DNA from: Lateolabrax maculatus
Taxonomy: Eukaryota; Chordata; Actinopteri; Acropomatiformes; Lateolabracidae
NCBI GenBank assembly: GCA_031216445.1
Contig: CM062210.1
Coordinates: 9,730,501 to 9,794,500, forward strand
DNA length: 64,000 bases
Direction: 5' to 3'
Below, in pieces: positions 1 through 11,641 of the stretch. Under the pieces are notes generated by a model. That model saw only the letters and a program-made list of their open reading frames with translations, had not been told where the DNA came from and did no database searches. The position numbers and the translations under genes are program-made. Each line of letters begins with the position of its first letter. Positions within the stretch are counted from its first letter, which is position 1.

Positions 1-495
1 CTCTCACTCTTGCAGCCTGGGCCTAGCTGGGCTCACAAATGCCGGGCTTGTCCTCAGCCCTGAAAGGGCCCTGTCCCAGGGGGCCTGGGGAACTTGCACA
101 CACACTGTGCCCAGCTCCTGTTTCAGCTTTACATTTAACACCACCAGAGAGAGACAGAGAGTGAGACAGAAGAGAGAAAGTGGTGTGCAGAATTAAAAAA
201 AAAAAAAAAAAAAAAACAGAAAGAGAGGGGAGGACAAAGCCGACAATGGGGGAAAAAAGCAAACGAATAAGAATGCAAAGACAGACAACGCGAGAGGAGA
301 ATGGGAAGGAGAAAGAGAGCGGCCGTGTTTTGAAAGCGCAGCATAAAAGACACTGGTAGCCTGCTGCAGTGAACCATGTCACAGGTAGAGCAGCGACATC
401 AGCTTCAGCACAGAGTAGGGAGGTAGAGTAGCACTAGAGTAGCAAGTGTCATTCAGAGGGGAGGCCGTGACAGACAAGTCCATCGTTCCACTTAC
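1..495 (-). other. probable intron of the left-edge gene
   Basis: The stretch follows a good splice donor (GTAAGT at 495-490 on the minus strand). It contains a run of about 22 A (195-216) and a purine-rich block on the plus strand. The open frames across it are low-complexity Ser/Phe/Leu readings of this tract and I support no exon in it. Confidence 0.4.
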
Positions 496-1636
496 ATAAG
501 GGTTCAAAGCCTGAGCCTGCAGGCGGAACTGAGGGGAGGTGGAGTCAGTCAGCTCTGAGGAGAAGCTCAGGTTTGGGAACTCCACGCTGCCACCTAGGTA
601 GAACACTGAGGAGGGCGGCGCTGGAGAGGAGGAGGTAGAGATTTGAGACAGGTGCACTTATGTGACTGTGGGTGCAAGGCAAAATAAACACATGTTCAGG
701 ACGGGAGAGAGAGGTCTGAGAAAAAAAAACAGTCTGAAACACCAAGGCAGGTCCGTACTCACATGTTAAGAAGTGGAGAGTCAGTGCAAAGGCGACAGTG
801 AAGGGAAAGAAAGGCAGGAGACCCAACCTCCATCTCCTCCAGGAGCCACAGGCTGGAGCTCGCCCCCCCTCCGCCTTCCCCTGTGCCCGATCCTCAGGCT
901 TCGTGGGGGGGCTCAGTGACTGGGTGGGCTCCTTCAACTCCCCCTCTCCCTTCCAGAGACAAGGACAGGACTCAAATATCATACCAGCTTTTTATGCCTG
1001 GGCTCAAGTTGCTTCTAATTGTCTGGATTTCATCTTTATGTGAACACAGCAAGGGGGCAATAAAGAAAAAAGGAAAAAAAAAGCAGCCTATCTGCCAAAA
1101 TCAATGAGACATAGATTTTATGGCTGGGCAGACGCTGATTTAGTGAGAGTAACGGTGAACATCTTTGAGCTGAAAGGATCTCCTTAAACATTTAAGGAGT
1201 TGGCAGGATTCCCCGGGGGAGCAGACAAAGCGTGGCTGGAGGAGTCTGCTTTCCCACGGCCTGGCTCTGCGGTGTCAGCACTCAATCAAGTGGCTCACGC
1301 CGACACGGACATTCATGAGAAAGAGACCCACATACCCCTAGAGACGGATTTTACAATAACCATGGCTGAGTCGGTTTGATAGGTTCTTATCATTATGCAT
1401 CCTTCTTCTACTGCAAAAAGTCCCCAAAAGGTTCAATAAACACTCTCACTTCGCATTACAGGCGGAATAAATTGAGAAGACGGTTCCTGCAGACGGCAGG
1501 GTCCCGTTTGGCACCGTCTTTTACGGGCAGTGAGAAGCGCGCAGTGACGGCTTACCTGTGCAGCGGAGCAGCCCGGGTGTCCATGCCAGGAGACGCAGTA
1601 CACTTCGCAAGTTTTGCTCTTGGGGAGAGTCCTCAT
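496..1636 (-). CDS. 5' exons of a type II membrane protein with SEA-like segment (partial)
   Basis: Three minus-strand exons join in frame: 1636-1556 (27 codons, donor GTAAGC), 949-763 (acceptor AAG, donor GTGAGT) and 620-496 (acceptor CCAG, donor GTAAGT); the rest lies beyond the left edge. The predicted protein has a polar N-terminal tail, an Arg/Trp-rich stop (WRRWRL) and then a hydrophobic helix (about 20 residues ending TLHFLT), so it should sit with its N-terminus in the cytosol. Directly after the helix the segment VFYLGGSVEF...ELTDSTSPQFRLQAQAL has the pattern of the first half of an SEA domain, as in matriptase-type proteases. Exon 2 has its own in-frame ATG upstream of the acceptor, so the first exon is the least certain part. 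Its place next to the 3' end of tmprss7, on the same strand, is where human C3orf52 (a membrane protein) lies; a second protease-like gene is the other option. I do not recognise the gene with confidence. Confidence 0.42.
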
Positions 1637-1900
1637 GGCACTGTCCCGTTCAGCTCCGGAGAGGCGATATGCAACGATACCCCAGGCATAGAAACGATGG
1701 AGAGAGAGGAAACCCCCGCAGTCGCTTCCCTTTGAAAAAAGCGCAGAAATCCGACCTGAGCGGCTCGGATGCGGCGGGCATTCACCGCCTCCCGTCCACC
1801 TGAACTGGGCGGCAGGTGTCACACGGAGCCCCAGAATGCAGTGCGCGGACAATGAGACCACTATGAAAGGGTACAATCCGCACAACCATCAGTGCGACAG
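1480..1900 (-). promoter_or_regulatory. CpG-rich 5' region of the left-edge gene
   Basis: CpG dinucleotides are much more frequent here than in the flanks, and the stretch surrounds the proposed first coding exon (1556-1636). It probably holds the start site and 5' UTR of the left-edge minus-strand gene. No TATA box is obvious. It ends less than 500 bases from the 3' end of tmprss7. Confidence 0.35.
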
Positions 1901-2299
1901 ATATTGTGGGCAAACTTCCTCGCTGTGTATGCGGGAGTGAGGCTGGGGGGGGGGGGGACAAAAGAGTGCTTGAGGGAAAAGTGTGCGAGGTATTACAAAT
2001 GCTTGGCTGCTGTGCCCTTGGATGCTCCGCCGGGGCGCAAAGCAAGACAGAACCTGCAATTACAAAGCTGGCACCAGACTGGTCCATTGTGAGACTGAGC
2101 CGGGGAAGAACATGGGCTTACAGGGAGGAATGCAACAAGGATACCTGAAGAACATTAAAGTCTTTCAAGGCACTTTGTCTTCTCCTGTTTGGTGTGTGTC
2201 TGTCAGAGTCACACGTTAATAGCACCTTGTAATATCAGTAAAAGGCAGAAAAGTCTTGCAAAAATAAAAAATACACAGTACACCGAATCAGATGATCCT
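1901..2299. other. short spacer between left-edge gene and tmprss7 3' end
   Basis: About 400 bases with a run of G (1948-1958) and no coding exon. Both flanking genes are on the minus strand, so this is a tail-to-head gap between tmprss7 and the next gene. Confidence 0.4.
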
Positions 2300-2305
2300 T
2301 TTATT
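2300..2305 (-). terminator. tmprss7: tmprss7 poly(A) signal
   Basis: AATAAA on the minus strand, 38 bases after the stop codon, so the 3' UTR would be only about 60 nt. Confidence 0.55.
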
Positions 2306-2342
2306 GTAACATCTGCTGGCAGTGGATGAATGCAATATCATG

Positions 2343-5300
2343 TCAGCTGATATGGCTGTAGATCCAGGAGGTGAACTTGTTGACCCTCGTGTAGACCCCG
2401 GGCAGGTTTGGTCTGCCGCAGCCCGTCCCCCAGCTGACGATGCCGATCAGGAACCAGCGACCCCCGCCTGGTGCCTGACAGGACAGAGGACCGCCTGAAT
2501 CGCCCTGCGACACGAAGAGTGCGGGTGATGCAGAAAGAACATACATTCAAAAAGCACACACCAACTTCCAATGCTTCACACCCGCTGGTATAAAGGAAAT
2601 GCAGTTGATTATGGGTGATTCAGTAACATCTGAGCTCACCCTGCAGGCGTCCCGCTCTCCAGACATGACCCCAGCACACACCATGCGCGGTGAGACAGGT
2701 CCATAGCTCTTCTTGCACTCAGTCTGGCTCAGTAGGGACACCTCTGCTTTCTGCAGCACTGAGGGCAGCACTTTGTCTGCAGAGGGAAAGATGTGGACAT
2801 AGATTATAAAACTGACACGAATATTTGGGGGGCTTTAGGCTGACATAAATAGCCCAGAAGCATGACAAGTATTGTGACAAGAATGAACATTAATCTAAGT
2901 AAGTCAAGGAGCAACTCTGCTGTTTACGGGGAAGTGGCACGCAAAAGATGCCTCACAGATGAAGGTGAAACTCTAAAGCTGGAGCAGCTTATGACAAGCT
3001 CATAAAGATTGTAAATGATGCAACATTATATGGCCGCAATAAATTCAGTTCGATAAAGACACTGAAGACATTCAGTTGCATCATGACCAGCAGGCAAGTG
3101 GAACTTCAGTGTCTGCAATATTTTAATTGCTTTGGTGGTCGTTGGCAGTTTCTTAGATACACATGACGCAGATAGAAAAGGGGCTCATATGTCAGGAAAT
3201 GTCTCAGATTTCTCTCAGTAATGTGTTTTGTATGGGATAAGGTTTAGTTCAAGAGTGGGGATTTAAAAGTGCAAAAGATAAGAGTGCATTCATTGCAGTG
3301 AAGCCAAGATGGAATGCAAAACATCTGAGCAGGCACTGTCTGACATATAGAAAAAAGGTGCAATGATAGACGCGTCTTATGCCAACTTGTTCAGGTAAAA
3401 AAAGAAAAGCAAGAAATGCAAAAAGCAAGAAGTGCAAAAAATGCAGCAGCAGAAGAAAGCAGCATGTCAGAGGATGATTTGAGTAAAGAATAAGAGCACA
3501 CCTGGCTGGAGGGAGATGAGGGACACAAACCAAATCCACCCAGTATCTCACCAAAATCAGGCATACTTTTACTTACTTTATATACTTTATATTTTATGCC
3601 AATGTGGTTAATTTGCATGTTGGTATACATGACTGCATTGTTACAAAGTATGACTTTAGTCTTAATATGCTCCTGTTTTTAGCAAAGTGTTAATTTGTGA
3701 AATTGTGTATTAATGATTTGGTTGCTATATCCCTAACCCTCCATATTATCATTGCCCTGTCCGACAAGGAAATCAGAGTTATATTAAAGTATAAAAGTCA
3801 CTGAGCTCCATCCAAGGTATTGCTCACCCTCCTCAGAGCGGTATCCCCACCCGGTGACCCAGCAGCGGTGGCTGTCGGTGACAGTGTGGGAGGAGGGTGG
3901 CAGGCACACAGGCTGGACCAGTGGCCTGAGGGAGGGAGGCCAGGGCTTCTTCAGCTGCAGCAGGGCGATGTCATAGTCAAATGTGTACGCGTTATAATAC
4001 TCGTGCACCACGATCCGCTTGATCTCCGCAACGTGTTTGGCACTGCCCTGTGTCAGCATGCCGAGGTGGGCGCTCCAGTGACGTGGGTCAGACAGCCTGG
4101 GAGAGTCAGAGGTCAAAGACACTGAAGGAGGACATTTTGTACAATTGCCAGATGAACTAATAACTTGTCATATGAATGGGTTGTACAATAATGTAATAAA
4201 AACTGTTTAAATGGCATGGTGATGTACAGACATCATTATCATATTTTCAATAGTTTGACAGGGTTAGGGGTTAGTATGAATAATATTTGTACTAAATTAT
4301 GTAAAAAATATGAATTTCTTGTAATATAAAACAGCTTTCGAGTTATTTCATAGGTTTTAATGTTGTCTCTATATTAATGATAATTATATTATATAATATT
4401 AGGTACTGTACGCTGCACGCTCCGTACATTAAATCTGTGGTTTTTACACACAGCAGCCATTCCAGCGACCATGTAGCAATAACAGATGTTGTTAATCGGC
4501 AGGTGAGAGTGACTGACCTTTCCTTGCTGAAACAGTGTGCTGCTGAGATGAGCCAATCAGAGGAGAGCACGGAAGCGCCGCAGTACAGGTTACCAGAGAA
4601 GTGGAGGCTGACCTGCCATGGCCACTCCCCCTCCTCAGAGTTAACTCCACCCACGATACGCTCAGGTCCCGTCGATGAAGCCACCTTACCCGCCGAGGAG
4701 GGGCGACCGCAGGCTGAGGAGTACACCGTGATGGATTTTGTTATTATACTGGTTATATTATACTGGACATTGGTTTTATTATAAAAAGGTGCACAGAGTT
4801 TGTGTGTGCATGTACAAAAAGGCCCCTGCTGGTTTTGATGGGTGTACACTATATATGGACAGGTGCAGAATATTACATATCTTCATGCTGTAGTTAACAT
4901 TATTGCTTCTAACAAAAGAGTATTACTATTATTATTATTATGTGCATTTTATAGATCTATTAGGGATTTATATGTGCACAGTGTGCCTGTATGAGTGTGA
5001 GATTACAGTATGATAACCAGTATGCTGACACGCTGAGTCATCATCACGGCAGACAGGTCTGCTGCAGCCTTATTAAAAAGTATAACTTTGACATTTCTGT
5101 GCGTGCGCACACACGCGTGCATGTACAGTATGCCCATAGTCAGCGAGTGATCAAAGACAAGCCTGTTCCCATCACCTTTAGACCCCATCATGATAAAATA
5201 ACAGTAAACAGAGAAAGCTTTTAACAGCTGAGTCACCCCAGTGCTGCAGGTCAGCAGGTTTGGAGCACACTGCCCAGTGGATTATAAAATAACCACAACT

Positions 5301-8300
5301 TTCTCATCAAGCCACACAAAGGATCTGGCAGAGAACTGGGAGAGAACTGGCAATCTAATCACCATCTACCAAATGCTTCATTAATAGCAAACAATTCTGG
5401 TGGGAACAAATGTGTGTGATCTTAGGTGGAGTTGATAATTTATTGAACTGTTATTAATTCTAGTGAACAAGACAACATGTTCCTGACAGGCAGCGTCCAA
5501 CAATTATGATGGTTATGAGGCAAACAATTAAGGTGATGATAAAAAGGTGGAGGAAACAGCATCTTACTGTCACAATTCAACATATATTTGGTTGGAGCTG
5601 GATGTTAAAATGTTGAATAATGCAGAGCAAAACAATGTGAGCATAATTCTGAGCTATTCAAAATTGTAAATTCTTGAAAATGAATGAATTTCATCTTTCA
5701 GAATGCACATATAGTGTCTTACAAACAGTGAACGGTTTTTCAGGTAATGCAGAGCGCTCACCGCAGTCGGCCTCGTCACTGTGGTCCTGACAGTCCTGAA
5801 CATCATCGCACTTTGCGTTCTTCTTCAGGATGCAGGAGCCACTGTTGCATTGATACCTGATTGCAGAGCAGGTTGTTTCTGACAAAATCAGAGAAAACAT
5901 TGCCGTTATATGAGGTTACAGGGTAAAAGGGCACACATGCAGTTTGCATGTTTGCAGTTTGTAAAAATTCATACCCTGAGTGCAGTTGATCTCATCTATT
6001 CCATTGGTGCAGTCTGTCTCTCCATTGCATACAAACAGTGGATGCAGAGGACTGTTGCCACCACAGTTCTTTGTGGGCCCCGCTGTGAAGATACGCAACA
6101 GTTTTCAATGTATGACTGTTTCCACAGGCAAACAACAGTGTAATGTGTTGTCAGTACTTCACAGTAAAAATGGCAAGGCACCAAAGTAATCAAAATGTCA
6201 CATTCCTTAATCTTTTACACAACCAGTATTATGTAACCTGTAAGACAACTTACAGCAGAAGACCTCGTCGCTCTCATCCAGGCAGTCGTCCAGGCCGTCA
6301 CAGCGTCGACTCTTCTCCACACACAGTCCTGTGGAGCACAGGAAGTGGCTCTCTGGGCAGGCTGGTGCACACATGAGCGGGGAAAGAGAGGTATATTATA
6401 CTAGACATGTGATAGGGAAGAAGCAGGAAAAGAAATGAAACTGAATCCTTTAAATAAAAAATAATAAAAGGGTTAGAGTTAGGGTTAGGACACCATAAGA
6501 AGCCTCTATGGTCACACACTGTACAGTGAACGACACAAAAGTACAGTGAGTAGTAGTTTTACTTAATTATTTCTTCTTTAAAAAAGGTCCATGTTTGCAT
6601 TCTTTTCCTTATGATGTTGCAAACATTTTTCAGTGTTTTCTCTCTGTGAAGTATATTGTATTTTTAGAAACCACTTTGTAGCAAAGTCATTAACTCACAC
6701 CCACACTGAAGTGCAATGAAAGACCTCATCATTTCCTACAGTGTATCCTGGCTGTTATAATGAGTCATTCTCAGGCCCCCGCAGTACTTACGTTGGCTGA
6801 TATTGTAGCTGCTGTAAGACGCCTGAAAAGGCTGAGCAGAGTTTCGTGAGCTGCAGCGAAACTCCACCTCTGGGCTGTGGTCAGCGATCCGAAACACCGT
6901 GCTGTGTCCCACGTAGCTGCCGCAGAAACTGTGGAAGGAAAGCAGCCACCACAAACTATCACAGGATGTTGTTGTGGGAAGGATCCGTAAATGCATTACT
7001 CAACTCCTAAATCATACTTCCACCATTTAATAAAATGATTTCCTCTAGTTTAGGGACATTATTTATGGTTGTACATATTTGTAAAAGTTGGCAAAATCAT
7101 ATGAAATAGTTCAGTGTACATTTTATTTTGACTGATATGTGTGTAGCTGTACCCACATACATGATTTCATTGACCTTCCACCAGCCGTGTTCACAGCCCT
7201 TAATGTCCTTCAGTTTCAATACATAATTCTGAAACTGCAGAGCAACTCCTAATGCGCTGTTAGGGGTCTAGAATAAAACATAAACAGAACACACAATCAA
7301 TAAAAGCTATTTTAAGTTACCAAGTAAGAAAATGTCACCCACAGTTTTGCAAGTCGTGTGTGTGTGTTTCCCCGCACCCCTCTAAGGATAAGATAAGTAC
7401 AAGTAATACGGATAAGTATAGAAAATGGATAGATTGCTGGATGGTGTGTGTGGCCGTGCTCTACCTCAAACCTCCATGTGCAGGAGCACTGTGGGGGCAG
7501 GAGGCTGGGGTGGAAGGGGCTGTAGATCTGACCAGAGATGTCAGGCTCTAACTGGGTCTCAATTTGAGACATACACACTGAGAGAAACAGAGACAGATTT
7601 AGCCATACTGTACGTTAATCAGCACTGTTGCATATACTGGTTCCCAATATGGGGGCTGGGACACCCAAAGTGGTCTCAAGATAAATCTGAGGGGTCAGAA
7701 TATGATAAATAAAATAGGCCCTTTAACCCTTTTAAAAATTACATTTGAGAAGGGAATAAGCACTTTAATCCTCAACATATTAAATCTGTGTGGAGGGGTT
7801 ACACATAGACATCCCTGCGTTTTATGTGGGCACAAGACAAAAAGGTTAGGAACCACTGGCATAAAAAATAATAAGGTAAATGTGTCATACTTTCCTCAGC
7901 AATGGCCTCAAAGTGTCCTCTGAAGCTCTTGTTGCCATTAGTCATTCTGAAGGACAGCAACATGACGTTGGAGGTAGATACCAGGGAGAAGGAGCTGGAC
8001 ACTGGCTCACATAGCCTGCAGCACAGAGGTATACTTTAGTATAAGCTACATTGGACAGGGATCAGCTGTCTAATGGAAGCTGCAGACTCACCTGTGCAGC
8101 ATGCGCCCTCTCATGGGCAGCAGAGCGTCGTACACAGTCAGGGCATCATTCACACAGTCACTGGGCTCAATGAGGAACGAGGTGACGGTCAGACGGATCA
8201 GAGAGCCGGGGACAGCGGTGAGTTTTACATAGCAACTCACACCACCCCATGAAGAGAAGACATTTAAAGGAACACTTGCCCCAGGAAGGTTGGCATACAG

Positions 8301-10716
8301 GTTATCTACACACTGTGAGCCTTGGAGGAGAGAAAAAGATCTCATGGACACACAATATGACATACAGTGTAACTTTTATTACACCTAACGTAAGTATTAT
8401 TGCCTACCTGCTCCATTTGATGAATAATCTGATCGCTGAACAGCTGCAGGGAGACACAATAATCAATCTCTGCATTGATAAACCCACTTAAGATGCACAT
8501 GTAAACACACGGACGCACCATTGATGAGGATGGAGTCTATATCCACTGGCAGATCCAGCAGGTAGCCCACAGAGGACCTGTTCTTCAAGCTGGTGTGGAT
8601 TGAGTCTCTGAAAATGGCTCCTACACACTCCTCACACACGGCCATGCTCTTTAGTCGAGGGACCACAAACACCATCCAGAAATGAACCAGCACACCGCCC
8701 TTGTTGTTGTTACTGCGTGAGGAAAAGAGTTTAAATCAAAACTCTAAAAACAGAGTGTGTTGCTCAGTCATAAATAAGTGGTGATGCTTGAAACTGGAAT
8801 CAAAAGCACAAAGTGAATCATAAATATCAGCTGGACCTCTTCTTGCTTTATGACAAAGATGACTAACAGGCCCACTGTACCTGAGGTCTGAAATGACAGC
8901 TTGCTTGTAGAGTCTGGCCACTGAGGACATCTTGTACACATCGCTCACCTACGAGACACCAGCAATTAACAGTAAGACTTTCTCAGATCTCATGCTCAGC
9001 ACTAACCATCATGTAGATAACAGGGTCGCATTGATACATACTACATGCTGTATTTTGTTTGCCATGGACACAAACTCAAGGGACTCTGCCTGGCGGTACT
9101 CGGGGATAAACTCCACGTTGGCAACACGGAACATCCCGGCAAAATACACTCCGTTGTTGCTTTCCCTGCGAACTAAGGAAATCAAGTCAAAATTTGCATT
9201 ACATGGTGCAGTTTCGGCGTAATGTAGATATACACAACTAACCAACTAACAATTAGATTATATACACACAGTACTACTGCAGCTAGTGTAAAAACACAGA
9301 ATTGTCCATGCAATTTTATTAAATCAGAGGAACTCAACATAAAAAAAGTATAGCCGGTAAAGAAAATTTGTATTTGAATTGGAGTTATTATTATATTATT
9401 ATTATTATTATTATGGATTTATGCTCTGTAAAGATATTGATTTATCAATTTTTGTGGGATTAGAGCATAAGATTCCTTCCACTTACATATGAAGACCCAC
9501 AGCAGCGACCACATGATAACCACCACCACAAACACCACCGCTGTGATGATGACGGCAAGGTGCGGGATGTTCAACAGACGGACCAACAGCTTCTGGAGTC
9601 CCTTGGGCTTCCGTCTGGTCTTCCTGTACTTCCTGCAGAGCTTGTGCAGCGTGTGGTCAACTGTGGCCAACTCCACGGACACATCTGCGATCTACAGCCA
9701 GGGAGGGGACACATCCATGCTCTAATGCAAAGTGCCATCGTGGTAGCAGTACATTTTACTTGCCCTTTTCGTGTTGTCACTTCAATCTGTGTGGGATCTA
9801 ATAGGGATGTGCTTAATGATGCTCAAATGATATGAAAAGAACAAACAAGTGTCTCTTGATACTGTGCAGCCGTCAGTAAGTCTATTAGAGCCCTCAGGAT
9901 TCAGTGTTGGGACAAAAGGGCACAAGAGAGCATTGCTGGCTCTCTTTGAGAACCATAAGTAGGTTAAATTACCATTATTCAAGAGAGCATAACCCTGCTG
10001 CTGCCATTCTTCTCTTATCACTGTACCTTATCCAGGTCAGCTAGTTTATATTACAGTAGACTGAATGGTATGTTAATCAATCCCGGATGCACAGTGACAT
10101 GGGTGAGCAAGTGTTTAAAAAGTACAGGATCTTCATTACGTCACAGCATGCGCTGAAAGAGCAACAATGTTCATAAAGTTAAATGAAATCATCACATTTA
10201 GCTGTTGATCCGCCACCCATGATGTAAACTTGCGTCCACTGGTAATGACGCTCAATTACTGGTCACTTTAGCCTGTGAAGGGGAATGCCTGACAGCAACA
10301 GTCATTGGGTTACCCAGGGCACATACATTATTCATTCAGTGTCATCCCATACTGTGCAAGCTGCACTTAATCCATCACAAGTTAGCAGGAAATTAAAAGG
10401 AAAAAAAAAAACTGTTTAATCTATTTTACGCATATTTAATGAAGCAACATGACAAAAGATGTGACTTAAAGGTTTTGATGTGTAAACTGATTTACAGTTT
10501 CACTCAAATCTTCAAGGCTTAATCTGGATTAACAGCTACATTCCTGACTAAAATGTGCGACAGAAGGATTCAAAATACTGTACAGTTTTAGTCACACAGC
10601 TTCTACAAGAATAATGCCACTTTAAGGAGATATATCTTACTTACACTGGCAGTGTCCTCTTGAGACGCATCATTACCGCCGCTCGTCTGCTTGTTCTCCT
10701 CGCGCTCTGTGCCCAT
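2343..10716 (-). CDS. tmprss7: Transmembrane serine protease 7 (matriptase-3)
   Basis: Eighteen exons: 10716-10645, 9691-9487, 9172-9042, 8948-8881, 8712-8519, 8443-8408, 8320-8092, 8015-7891, 7577-7465, 7267-7161, 6928-6792, 6361-6254, 6082-5975, 5878-5762, 4713-4518, 4096-3828, 2776-2640, 2504-2343. They total 2514 nt with no frame break: 837 aa plus stop, close to the human protein. It is a type II cell-surface trypsin-like protease. Domain order: basic cytosolic tail (1-68), transmembrane helix (about 69-92), SEA (about 100-230), two CUB domains (about 235-470), three LDL-receptor class A modules (about 473-583) and a trypsin domain (603-837) with activation site R602|IVGG. Triad residues are H643 (AAHC), D691 (DYDIALL) and S787 (GDSGGP); D781 in the S1 pocket predicts cleavage after Arg/Lys. 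The second LDLa module has only four cysteines. Phrases such as YFAGMFR and EFIPEYRQ in the SEA region separate it from ST14 and tmprss6. The start is the only ATG in frame with exon 2. Confidence 0.93.
2777..3827 (-). other. tmprss7 intron 16
   Basis: Intron between the exon with the catalytic Asp and the exon with the S1 Asp. It is AT-rich with no further coding signal; the open frames here are spurious. Confidence 0.7.
4714..5761 (-). other. tmprss7 intron 14
   Basis: Intron separating the last LDLa exon from the exon that carries the activation site and catalytic His. It contains short ATT runs around 4920-4940; I see no other feature. Confidence 0.7.
7635..7860. repeat. degenerate dispersed repeat in tmprss7 intron 8
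   Basis: The stretch starts with tggttcccaa and ends with ggaaccactgg, an imperfect inverted pair. Its segment ctcaagataaatctgagggg (7675-7694) recurs on the opposite strand near 48731-48752. Sharing this between two distant introns/spacers marks it as a mobile-element remnant. Family not identified. Confidence 0.45.
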
Positions 10717-11141
10717 GACACAGGCATCCCTTCAAGCCTCTATCATCTAATTCCTGACTTCCGGTTTTGAAGATCCATTCTCTTTTCCTGAAGAACGAAA
10801 ACTGTCTTATATATCTAAAAACAGCAGCAGACACAAACTGTGTACAGCCACACAGTACAGTGTTTGGATGCTCAGTCGACAGGTGTGTGAAACCAGATCC
10901 TTCAGCACAGGCAAGCAGTGGAGAAACGGGGAGCTTGCGGATGGCAACGTACCTCCTCCAGTCCTATGGCTAATGTTTCATTCATTAACCTCTATCGAAT
11001 TCACATGAACTAATATTCAACAGCCACAAACAAAGTCTACTGTGTTTGCTCAGCAATGAAAAGCAATACTAGTTAGCTGCATAAGCAAACAGAATCATTT
11101 TGAAGTGACAACATTCTTGTTAGGTATGTTTGTACAAGAGT
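10717..11141. other. tmprss7 upstream spacer
   Basis: Presumed promoter and 5' UTR side of tmprss7 running into the 3' end of spata13. It is AT-rich with no CpG cluster, no clear TATA box and no coding signal. Confidence 0.4.
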
Positions 11142-11147
11142 TTTATT
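11142..11147 (-). terminator. spata13: spata13 poly(A) signal candidate
   Basis: AATAAA on the minus strand about 495 bases after the spata13 stop codon; the interval has no other gene and fits a 3' UTR. Confidence 0.4.
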
Positions 11148-11641
11148 TACAGTGTTAACAGGGAAAGTGAATGTGTCAGTTAATTTATCCTCTGGCTGTT
11201 TTGTGCTCAGAGTTGACAGACTTGCAGCAAAAAAAGGGTCCAGCCTTTGTGAAATAAACTAAAACCATGTTTGTCAACGTATCAACGTAAAAGCGGAATA
11301 TACATCGTTGTCAGAATCAACATAAAAACTTCTTTCAGCTGGAAGTAATAAGACAAAAGGGTGGGAAGTCTTGAGTGAGCAGCATTTTTAACACACCAAC
11401 AAAATGGATAGTCAGTTTTTTAACACTTTAGTCATGCCCCTTTCCAAATTGTAGGCACTGAACTTCAACATGCAACAAAAACAGACATTGAGAAAGACAC
11501 AAGGCACAAAAACACAACTTGACAGTACATTTACAGACAGAAAAATGCAGGAAAAAAACTAAAGTGTTTTTTGAGTCTTCAGGACGGTTTGGTTGTTCTC
11601 TGAACATGCGCGGGGATAAAAAAAGATGAGGGAGCAAAGCC

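Noticed and set aside
1376..1803. Plus-strand frames across the CpG-rich region
   Set aside because: They are explained by high GC content and overlap the minus-strand first exon; no plus-strand donor or partner exon was found.
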